Assembly: GCA_003116995.1 (NCBI GenBank)
Contig: BDSL01000053.1
Coordinates: 124,001-188,000, forward strand
Source of the DNA: Yamagishiella unicocca
Lineage: Eukaryota > Chlorophyta > Chlorophyceae > Chlamydomonadales > Volvocaceae
Direction of reading: 5' to 3'
DNA: 64,000 bases
The notes beneath the pieces were generated by a model, which saw nothing but the letters and a program-made list of their open reading frames with translations, did not search any database and had not been told where the DNA came from. Position numbers and translations under genes: made by a program. Below, one piece after another: positions 54,209 to 64,000 of this stretch (position 1 is the stretch's first letter; every line of letters begins with the position of its first letter).

Positions 54209-56750
54209 CTGCAGGCTAATAATTACATGCCGGCCTCCCTCGTTTCCAGTAACCCTTTCCCTGCCTTCTGTGTGTCTTGGCGGTATCAAGCACAGTGGAT
54301 CTTCTGGTCCCACCGTGTCGTGATTCATTGAAGTGTAGCGGCGCCGTGTAGGCTAGTGGCTGGATGCCGCGGCGGCCAGCTATACACACACCTTCAGGTG
54401 CGCCTTACAACCATCCGGGTTGCGCTTGCATGCCTACACGCCGCACATTCCGTATGGTGTGACCGGCTTCCACCGGCACTGCCCGCCGTGGCATGCCTCA
54501 GCGTATGTGTGTAGGTGTGCGTGCGCAAGCAGTGATGAGTGGGAGGTGGTGGGTCTGCATCATACACCTGTCCAAACATGGTACTTGGTGACCTGACCCT
54601 CAACGTGGGCTTGTAATAGCTATTGTGCTAGTAAATAGCACAAAGCAATGCGGGGTCTTATGTCAGGGCGTGGTGCATGTCCAATAGGACATCGAAGGGT
54701 AACGAGAGAAGAAACATGCACAATACCGCTTGGCCTGTAACGTCACACACTGTGGCATGCGCGGCGTCCTTAAAACTTAAATCGACGCGATCGACGCCGG
54801 GCCAGACTAGCGAGGGACGGCATAAGCGCGGCAAACAAGGGAGCTCGGACCGTTCAACTCAGGCTTAATTTATTCAACTGGGAGCTGAATCCAGAACCAT
54901 TAGACGCAGATGGCGAGTTGCAGAATCCCATTGCATCATCCAGACGTACGTGTCCAGACTACATAACTGAGACCTCGGTATGGGGCCCCCTCTCGTCCTG
55001 GGTTCGCCGTGCTCAAGGACTGTAAAAACTTATTGTGCTACTATTATAGCTTCTCCCCTGCTTCCCGGAAGAGTATGCCTGAGACAGGCCGAGACCGCGC
55101 GAGAGCGCCAGCCGCGATGCATAAAGATGCAGACATCCCATTGTTATTGCATACATCTCGTACTGTGATGATGTAGTGATCGAGCGGTGACCTATGGTAT
55201 CCCGGGTAGTGATGTCTTATTTCTGTAAAGGTCTGTCATGGTGACGGATGATAACTTCTCGTACACCATTACCTACCTACCCACGACCACTGCTTGCAAA
55301 CCACCACTACCGCCCGCCTCTTACAAGGCATCGAGGGGCATCGTTCGCATGATCGCGTTCATGCGAACTTCGTGCTATCTGGTGCTAGTCTGGAGATGGC
55401 ATTCACAAACATTCACGAGGTTCAGCTAGGTTGGTCTCGCTGGCCCAGTAAGTATGCGGAAGCTATGGCATATGCTCGGCTGCTGTGCATGGCTATGGGA
55501 TTTGCGTATCCGCCATGTCTGCATCAACGGTGTTGATGCCCGTACCTGACAGTACCTGACAGTACCTGACGGAACGCTCCATCGAGGCCCATCGCAACGC
55601 TTGGGTTATGGGAGCAGTACAGCAATGGCAGGCAAAGGCAGGCTTGCTGAGGCTCTGACACAATCAGCATGCCTGCCAGTTACGCGCTTTGCCTCCCGGT
55701 GCTGTCAAGTACTGCCTAGTGCGACCTAGTGGCTAGTGCTGAAAACACGACGATCTTCCCTGCTTTCCAGCTTCATATTGTTGTCTTTGATTCGTTCTGA
55801 TGGCACACACATGATGGCAATTGATATGCACTGACCCATGCAGCTGAGACGTGCCTAGAACTGCATGCTGCACGTCGATAGCTTCATTCCGGGAGGACGA
55901 AATTGCAGAACAGGAATCAAATACAAATACAATTAAAAAATAGTTAACGGTCCATGTGAACTTCCTACCTAGTTTCAACCGTGATTGGTCGAAGCCTCGC
56001 CGTGTCGTGGCCTAGCTCCGAAACAACGAAAATGGGCGCCAATGTGCAAAGCCCAGTGTAAGTGCGTAACAATCTCACTTGGTTTGTTAATCCAAAGAAT
56101 ATTATTTATCACGTATAAGTTGAGAAAGGATTACCGCTGCTCAGGTGCGATCGTCAGGTGCGATTTTGGCCAGTTCAGGTCTTAGCCCGCATATACTGCT
56201 CAGGAACAACAACTTGTCTCCATACAACGTAAATTCAGAGAATAACCTTATGTAAAGTGGATTTGCCTTGTCATCGGGGCGTTGACCTCATGTCTCCTCC
56301 GTATGACTACGGCGTAACAAACAACTCTGCAGGTTGCCAACGCGGACCGCCAAGAGCACTTTGGTAGACAGGCGGAGCTAAATAGCAGTCTGACATTGAG
56401 AGGAGCCCCTTCCCGCTCTGGAATCCGAAGGTGCGCGCAATCGATGCGCTGAGGAAACTGGAATATACAAAGCATCGTGTGCACAGACCTATCCAAGGAA
56501 CTATCTGGGATTCAGAGCAGTGAAAATTGAGGTCCTCGCGCACTCCATCGAAAGGCGCGGCAAACTGCCAGCGAAGCGCGAGTGCAAGCGCTATGCAGCG
56601 CGTCCTGCAACCCTTCGCAGCTAGGCATGCCTACGAAATATGTCTTAGCTGTTCATACGTCGTAGCTGTTAATCTTGCTGCTTGCTGATACCGAAACTTG
56701 CAAATGCAGGAACAGAGCTGTGCTCGGGCCTCAAACCGCAACCCATCGTC
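54209..56750. other. Intergenic region or 5' part of the unidentified minus-strand gene
   Basis: AT-richer DNA with ORFs under 90 codons. It contains a hairpin at 55343-55368 and a 10-bp tandem repeat (CAGTACCTGA, three copies) at about 55540-55570. It should also hold the promoter of the RRM gene. No domain was recognised. Confidence 0.5.
55343..55368. repeat. 10-bp inverted repeat with a 6-nt loop
   Basis: GTTCGCATGA, TCGCGT, then TCATGCGAAC. Perfect arms in an otherwise unannotated stretch. Confidence 0.75.
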
Positions 56751-59700
56751 ATGCAACACCTTGCGAGCTTCTGGGGTGGCGATATCGAGCCTCTCACCCT
56801 CTACCAGCCTCCCCAATGCTTAGCTACATGTGGCGATGTGCCCGTTCGCCTTTTTGGCCATAGTTACGAACACCTAAACCGCGTCAGAAGCTGCATTGGG
56901 AAGAACTTCAGCAGTAGCAGCGGCACCACTGATAGTGGCAGATTTGCTGATGGTGGCATGGCACCATCCTTGCCAGAGCACAAGCCGACGCGTCACCTAT
57001 GGCTGGGAAATGTCGTGTACGATGTCGACAAGCAGGCCCTCGAGGAAACATTTGGGCGAGTGTGCTGTACCTTTCGGAGGATGCAGCTTGCGACATAGGG
57101 ACAATTTCACAAATTGGGTCGCGCCTGCTTATAACCTGCTAGCCGCGAGGGAGCCATTCGTGTAGTCATGGGTGAGTGGACCTGGCATCAATGACGCATC
57201 GCGTACGGCACCATGCACGCGTTTCATGGGGTTGTCACCAACGCTAATCAGACATCTCCCCGCTTTCCACACCGTCCGCCACAGGTTGTTTGGGTCAGTG
57301 GAGTCGGTGCGGGTGTTTCAGGACAAGAACTTCGCCTTCGTGAACTACATGTCGACCGTGGTATGCGACTTAAGAACTGACAGTAGCACACCTCAACAGG
57401 GCATATAGACCAGGAACAATTGGCGCACCAAAAACACATTATATATCTGCAACGCCACGATCGCTGCTAAGGGCGTATCCTCTCAAATGTTACACATGAT
57501 CTCCTTGCCTTTAGCAGTCCTCCTGCGTCTCGCCCAACGCTATCGTCCTCCCTGCCCCTTGCAGCATGCAGCAGCCGGGAAGGCGGCATTAGACGGCCAA
57601 CTGGTGCCCGGTTTAACATGCAGCAAGCCCTTGGAGATTCGGTACCAGAAGCGCTCGCATTCGGCGAATGCTGTGCCTCAGAATGCTGACGTGCACATCT
57701 GGGGGGCAGGCAATGGTCAAGATGCCGACAGCGGCCGCTCTGACAGCCCCGACGCAACGGAGACCTGCCAAAGCGACGTCCTGCGGGGCAGCTTTGCCAC
57801 AAGCCATGAGACCCTCGACCGCTCTGATAGTGGAGACACTGCGAACTTGCCTTTTGGCACGGTAGGACGCCACCTGTGGCTGGGCAACCTTCAATCCAAC
57901 ACCGCCAAGCACGAGCTGGAGCTGCTGTTCACGTGAGTGCAGAAATGGAGGTTGGATGTCGGGCTGCCTGGTATAGTATCCGTTACATGTCCTAGAGCCT
58001 TTCATCAGCAGCTGGCGCAAACATGTGGGTAATGCGTCCCGGAAAACCTGGAGTGCTCGGTGGCGTGAGCCCGGTGTCGACTTATCCTCCTCAACATACA
58101 CAGCAAAGGCACAATGTACTTCATCATACGGCATGGCCAAATTATAGTCGATTGACTGCCTCATTTACCGTGGCTGATATGCCGAGAAAACGTTGAAAAT
58201 CATTGCAACCCACATGGCTGCGGTTTGCCGCAACGGAATCCATGGAACAGGCGTTTTGGTCCGGTGGATTCAGTCCGAACCTTCCCTGACAGAAACTTCG
58301 CCTTCGTAAACTATGTTTCGGCCCAGGTGGGGGGCTTGCATGGATGGTACTGAGATATAGGTATTTGTTACTGCAGTAAGCTGCGCTCAACTGTGCTATG
58401 CCAGTTCCACATGTTTATATAGATAGATCTCGGGTTTCATCTGACGGGCAAAGTTTACCTACCGTTCGTAGAATGCTGCAGCCGCCAAGGCGGCCCTGGA
58501 CGGGCAGCCGGTGCCGGCCTTGACTGGCGGCAGGCCCCTGCTGATTCGCTACCAACAGCCGCACCAGCTTCGACCGTTGTCGCAAACGACGGGACTGTTC
58601 GACCCAAGTGGTCCCGTGCATCATAGCCGCCACGCTAGCATGGAGGTTTTCGCTGGCGCGGGTGACGGCCGCACCAATGACGACCTCGCCGCCTTGCTGG
58701 CGAGTCTCAGCGCCTTAGGTCTGCAGGGTGGTGGCTGCTCGGGCGACGACGCCGACGGCCTTGGCGGCGCTGATGATCCGTTGGCGCAGGAGGCCATCGG
58801 CAGCGGTATGGCCTACAGCGCCAAAAGCAGCATCTACGAGGATCATGCCAGCAGGGCATCAGAATCCGTCGATGAGACACCGAGCCGGCACCTATGGCTG
58901 GGCAACATCCTGCAAAACGCCGAGAGGCAACCCATGGAAATGATTTTTGCGTGAGTTACGAGTTGAGGCGGGGCATTGGTCAGCGCTTACGCAGTCTAGT
59001 GGGTGCATGTGAGGTCAGGCTTGGTGTTCTCAGGGCCACCGGCATTGCACAGTGTCCAGACGTGTTGCAACTGTATGTCATCTGTGAGGTTCTATTTCCA
59101 CGTCTATTGTATGATGCACCTGCTGTCAACGTGTATGCCTCGTCATCCGCCGCCTTCGACAGACGCTTTGGGCCGCTGGACTCCGTTCGAGTCTTTCCAG
59201 GCCGGAACTTTGCCTTCGTGAACTATCTATCACCCAAGGTACCTTGGTTTATTGGGGCGCGAGGACAATGGGCCCGTTGAGGTATAGCTAGACGGCTGGG
59301 TGGCTGGGTGCGGTGTTGTGCTAGTATAACCGGTTCACACCGCTAAAAAGCCAAAAAGCCTGAACCCATGTATGCCAATCTCCTATCACCGCGCATACTG
59401 CAGTTCTACGGACTGCTCTCGGTCCCTTGTCCAAAACCCCTTGCATCCAATCTGTTCCCATGCAGCATGCCGCAGCTGCCAGGGCGGCCTTACGGGGCCA
59501 GCCATTGCCGTCCCTATCGGGCAGCAGGCCCTTGGAGATTCGCTACCAGGAGCGGCCCCACTCCTGGCTGCAGCCTGTGCCCACCCCGCGGTGCGCCATG
59601 GACGGCCTGCTGCCAGAGTGCCCAAGCTTCACGTCGAGCAACGGAGGCGCTGAACGTCCGTCGGATGCTGGAGAAAGCATTATCAACGACCTCATGTCGC

Positions 59701-61975
59701 GGCGTGAGGAACTCAGCGCCCGCAGCAATGCCCATCATTCGTTCAGCGTCGCTGTGGCGAACTGCGGCCGCAGCGGTGGCAACCCACTTCGCAGCAACGA
59801 CAGCGTTAGTGTCGCTGAAGCCGACGGTAATCCCACTGCAGACAGTAGCGAGTGTGAAGGCCGAGGCAGTGTCCTAGACAAGCCTGAGCGTGCAATTGGA
59901 GCTGGAGCTTACATTCCGGAGTGCAAACCGAGCCGGCACTTGTGGCTGGGTAACGTGATGTTCAACATTACCTCCCAGGACTTGGAGACGCTCTTCTCGT
60001 GAGTACATGCTGGGAGAACGCAAACTTGTACTCATGCGGCAATTCCTGGACGGTCTTTCTCCTTGCGCCCTCTCCTTAGCTCATGGCATCAACATGGCAG
60101 TTACGGCTCCCTACCCCACGTGCCCCCTGTGCCAAAGCCACTTCGGCCCGCTGGAGTCCGTTCGTGCCTTTCCGGACAAGAACTTTGCATTCGTCAACTT
60201 CCGGTCGCCACAGGTAGGATACAGCGGCATATTTGGGTCACCATGCAGGCTAGTCGCACGTCCTTGGAATCATAAGGATGTCCGCGTTGGTGAAGCTTAA
60301 ACTGCAACAACTCCTTGCAACCTATCAACCTCCGATGGGCATTACGGTAGTGTACCACCTTCTGCTCCCTCCAGGCTGTGCACCAAGCGCTGCCGCATTC
60401 TGTTCGACTGTTCGTCCCCCGCCCCTGCCCTGCCAACTGCACTGGCCTCTCGTAGCACGCCGCGGCTGCCAAGGTGTCGCTGGACGGGCAGTCAGTGCCC
60501 TTCTTGACTGGCAGCAACCCGCTACTGATGCGCTACCAAATGATGTCCGCCAAGTAGGTTGCGTGGAGGCACAGCACCGGGCGAGAGTAAGCCACCGACT
60601 GCATGTGCCTATACCGCAAGGGTGCATGCTGTGCATTTTGTTTTTGATCTCAATGTACAATAACGCGCTGTTTGATTATTACGCAGTGTCGAATGCGGAT
60701 GGGAACGGGAGGATTCCAGTGCCACCCCACCCACTGCGTTCCTGCCGAGCTGGCTGCTAGCTGAAGGACTCACCGGCGGCCTGAAGCTGGAGCCGGAAGC
60801 CAACCTGTCCAATAACCTGAATCCGAATAATGTGCAGTACGGCCCGGAGCTGGCTGAGTGGTGCGTTTCGGGACTAGCCTGCTGGGCGTTGGAAGGTCGT
60901 AATCTGCGATCGTTACGATTGATGGGGCGAAGGCACACCCGCAAACCGACGCTTGTTCACAGGAGCGGGGCCTTCACCACACCTGCCCCGCGTGCGTTTG
61001 CGCAGGTACGGGCAGCTCAGCAAGGAAGACAAACTGGCGCTGTGGGCGCGTAACCTCAGCATTGGGGGGTCTGACGCCACGGCTTCGCTTCCTGCAACCC
61101 AACTGCCTTGTGTCGGGAGCGCCGGCCTCATGGGGCAAAACGGTGACCTGAGATACCTCGACAACTTGGCCGCCGAGCTCCTGAAGCAGGCCACCGGCAA
61201 CAGCAGCGACATGGGAAGCGGCCTACCCGGAGCACAAGGCGGACTTGCGGAGGCTCTCAGCTATTTGACTGCCACTGGTGCCCGCATGAGCGCCGGTGGC
61301 GGACGCCATGCAGAGCTGTCCACTGACGGCAGCGCGCAGCATCCGTGGCTGTCGGGTCTACAGCAGCTTCCACAGCAGAGTCTCTCTGCGGGCGCTGGCC
61401 CTGCCTTGCTCCCGGCGGCTGGGGCTGGTGTATTCATGGGGCAACCTTGCTCTCAATTGAGGACCACGCTGGGTGCAACATGCGCTCCCGGAGGCGCGGC
61501 AACAGCGATGGCGCACGTGTTCAATCAGCAGATGCAGCAGCTACAAGGGGAGCATTTGAAATGCTTGTACACGGCGGCGGGTGGCGGCGAGCCCGACTTG
61601 CTGCGCCGCATCTCCCTGGCAACGACTGCTGGTGAGGAAGCATTGCTCCCGAACCTTGCTGCCACGATGCTACAGCCGGCATTGGCAGCGGGCCTTCGTA
61701 CTCGCATGGCTGCAGCGACGCCTCTGGCCGTGAGGGGCAACCTGCAGCCTCAGGTCCAGAGCTCAGGTGCCTGCGCTGCCGCAGGCCTTGACTGGGGCCT
61801 GATGCAGGGTGCACATACCGGCCAGGCCAACAGCGCCGCGATGACGGCATTGCTTTTGTCACAGCGGCAGCAGCAATCAGGCTTCAACGGCGGCCTGGCC
61901 TCTGCCGCTTCACCCGGCGGCCTATTCAATCCTGCCTTGGGCGTGCCATGTGTACCCGCTCGTTGCGCGTACTGA
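56751..61975 (+). CDS. RNA-binding protein with four split RRM domains (SPEN/FPA-like)
   Basis: Eleven exons join in phase: 56751-57055, 57285-57360, 57565-57932, 58251-58326, 58472-58950, 59163-59238, 59466-59998, 60138-60213, 60456-60553, 60687-60860 and 61006-61975. The product is about 1076 residues. RRMs lie at about 80-150, 228-300, 415-485 and 617-690. Each has RNP2 as HLWLGN and RNP1 as NFAFVNY/F, and each ends in a PLEIRYQ- or PLLIRYQ-like strand. This style is close to plant FPA and other SPEN-family RRMs. The C-terminal 390 residues are Gln/Ala/Leu/Gly-rich with no SPOC domain. By homology it binds RNA in the nucleus, perhaps in 3'-end formation or splicing. The first intron uses a GC donor. 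The start at ATG 56751 is uncertain, since an acceptor-like CAG lies at about 56709. Confidence 0.82.
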
Positions 61976-63570
61976 TGTGGCAAACCAGGCAAGGTGACAG
62001 TGTGGGTGCCACTGGTGATGTCCCACGGTGTGGGACATCGCCAGTCCAATGACATTTATCTGATGCCTAGGCAGTGGCGGGCACTTCTATCGCGGTGGGC
62101 TTCAGCAGAAAATGACCAGTCAGAAAGCATTTTCTGGTAGAACTCTTATTGGATACGCATGTTTTAATACCTCCATGCTTCCAAGCATCATGAAATAACT
62201 GTTATAACCGAATACGTGTGCGGATTTACTGCCGCTTCCCCACCGAGAGTGCCCTATCTGTATCTGTAGGCTGGTGGGGCGTGTTAGCGTGTATTGCTTC
62301 AAACTTTTGCCCGATGGGTTTCTGAAGGTAATGCACACAACGATGCCAAGAAGTGAATTGCACAATGTCAGGATTTCGAGTCCAGTGCGGCCGATAATTA
62401 TCTCAATAAAGGTAGTCAGTGATGCGCACTACGTTGTTGGTGCGGATAAATACCTTAATATGCATCGGCCGTTATGGGTTCATTTGTCGAAATACATCGA
62501 AGCTTTCGTAGTATCCGCCGCATCGGTTACCGCTATCGTACCTGGGTGGTGGTGCGCGGGTCGTTCAGGTCACATACGAATATATCTTTAAGCGGGCTGT
62601 GTTACGTATTTCTTTGTGGTGGCACCCATCGTGGTCAGATGACTTGCCACGCGTTTGCTTGGGTCACTCCCTGAGGTGGGTGGGCTGGTCCTTGGGTCAT
62701 GGGCAGTCCCCGGCAGTCATCGTAAGTGTGCGTGCGTTGCCAGTAAACTGTCATAGAGATGCCTACCGATGAGCACATTTGCGGCGGCACATCTTTGTCA
62801 ATCATTCTTCCCTCGAATTCCGCGTACCTGTTGGAAGGCGGTGGGCCGTAAATTGAGATGGGCTTAATTCTTCTTCTTCAGCGTGCGCTTGTAAGATATG
62901 CAATGGATCAATATATTTTCCCGCCAGTGCGGAACCCAATTCCTAACCAGCGGCAATGATTGCGCACTCTATGCGACTCCATCCTGTTCCATACAGGCAT
63001 CTACAGCCACAAGGCCTTCCCCTTTCAAACGGCATGCACCGCCCTGCATTTTTAGGCATACTTTCAGACTGCACTTGCGAACTGCACATTAAGGCACTGT
63101 TTCCGTTATGTCATTATCGCTCATTGCTGGTGATACTAGTTGAAAACGCGTCGGAAAACCCATGCACGTGCATGTGCACGTACGTTCAGCGATTGCCATA
63201 TCATTGTAATGAGCGAGACATTGTTTGGCTAGAAGCCTGCACGCAAGTTTGGCGGCACGGCGTGCCTTGATTATCAGCGCTCGTCCGTTCGGCATGCATA
63301 ATGCATGGTACAAGGATGTGCGGACCACACATACTGAACTTTTGACCAAATAACACATACGTGCGCTACTTTCAGACCCTATAGTGTCAATTATTATGCG
63401 CAATCTCGAGGTCTTGTGTTCTGACCTTTGAGCATTTTCGCCTGTGTGAGCACGTTGAATTGCATCAAAAGTAACAATCGCTACCATTGTATAGTTATCT
63501 CCGTGGAAGAGTCATAAATATTTTTGCCTGTCCAAAGGGCCGCGTTCCATTAAGCTATTTTCTTTTACCA
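61976..63570. other. Intergenic region after the RRM gene
   Basis: It holds the RRM gene's 3' UTR (candidate TGTAA at 62890-62894) and the promoter of the last gene. ORFs here are under 135 codons, with no domain. CATGCACGTGCATGTGCACG-like alternating purine-pyrimidine words lie near 63162-63182. Confidence 0.5.
62011..62045. repeat. 16-bp stem-loop in the 3' UTR of the RRM gene
   Basis: ACTGGTGATGTCCCAC, a 3-nt loop, then GTGGGACATCGCCAGT. One G-T pair, otherwise perfect. It starts 35 nt after the stop codon. Confidence 0.85.
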
Positions 63571-63914
63571 ATGACCGAACAAGACCTATGGGTTCATTTT
63601 ACTCAAGAACAGCTTCAAGAATACCTGAGCATGCTTAAGGACCCTGATACAGCATCTGGGTAAGCGGCTTTTGGCTCGACACTTGGTCGCCTGTGCATGT
63701 GCGATGCCCACAGTGGAATGCTGATGCTATCATCTGTGCCATACGTACGGTCGGCTTGCCTTCCCTTCTAAGCTTTTACTCTTTCGGCAACACGCGCGCT
63801 GACCCGCCGAAACCCTCCCTTGCTCAGGCACCTTGCGGCGGTGCTGAAGCTAGATAACTACCGTTTCGACGCGCGAGAGTCGATCCTATTGGACTACGCC
63901 AGTTATGCTCTGGA
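63571..63914 (+). CDS. 5' exons of a gene leaving the window, possibly ciliary (CFAP119-like)
   Basis: Two exons join in phase: 63571-63659 and 63828-63914. They read MTEQDLWVHFTQEQLQEYLS, then a turn, then a segment ending ESILLDYASYALE. If GTGAGC at 63915 is a donor, the gene continues beyond the window; read through, a TGA follows at once and the protein would be 59 residues. The short helical opening and the LLDYASYAL pattern recall CCDC189/CFAP119 ciliary proteins, but the visible piece is too short to be sure. Confidence 0.45.
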
Positions 63915-64000
63915 GTGAGCAGGGCCGGGTTCATGGGTTCATGTCACCTGGCTGGCTGCAATGCTCCCAATGAGGCGATCCCAATACACCATCGCCACAT

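Overview
The window is nuclear DNA of a green alga, most likely a volvocalean (Chlamydomonas/Volvox relatives). The support is very high GC, genes broken into many short exons with GT-AG (a few GC-AG) introns, TGTAA-type polyadenylation signals, Ser-Pro-Pro-Pro tracts, low-complexity Ala/Gly/Pro runs, and protein families of plastid, mitochondrial and cell-wall function. I saw no bacterial operon, rRNA, tRNA, CRISPR array or complete transposon. The gene models come from reading splice sites and checking that phases join; none was tested against transcripts or homologue searches.

Layout, left to right. (1) 102-1595 +, the 3' end of a coiled-coil protein gene. (2) 3041-9725 -, mitochondrial intermediate peptidase (14 exons). 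(3) 11279-18826 -, a large nuclear protein with Tudor-like, TFIIS-central and SPOC domains and a Pro/Gly/RGG tail (18 exons). (4) 19390-25913 +, plastid threonine deaminase (13 exons), divergent from (3). (5) 26902-28549 -, a RING finger plus ubiquitin-like protein. (6) 29263-31137 -, a metallophosphoesterase of the MPPED type with an altered GNH motif. (7) 33548-36994 -, a type II membrane O-fucosyltransferase-like protein. (8) 37315-43140 +, plastid outer-envelope Omp85 protein OEP80, divergent from (7). (9) 44195-51396 -, a type II hydroxyproline O-arabinosyltransferase. (10) 51870-53336 +, a plastid-type DUF1824 protein, divergent from (9). (11) about 53709-54208 -, the 3' exons of an unidentified gene. 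(12) 56751-61975 +, a protein with four split RRMs. (13) 63571-63914 +, the 5' end of a gene that runs off the window and may be a ciliary protein.

The genes do not form a pathway. Several are housekeeping organelle functions (protein maturation in mitochondria, outer-envelope protein insertion in plastids, isoleucine synthesis). Two neighbours (O-fucosyltransferase and O-arabinosyltransferase) are probably Golgi glycosyltransferases, and in algae rich in hydroxyproline-rich glycoproteins they may serve the same wall or matrix.

The most unusual material lies in introns and exon architecture. A dispersed repeat of about 75 bp recurs in introns of at least four unrelated genes. Short 3' intron ends are shared between genes. 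A three-exon RRM module repeats four times with a middle exon of exactly 76 nt each time. Tandemly duplicated stalk exons sit in the arabinosyltransferase. There is also a 14-copy 28-bp minisatellite, interstitial telomere-like repeats clustered in one gene, and several perfect hairpins.
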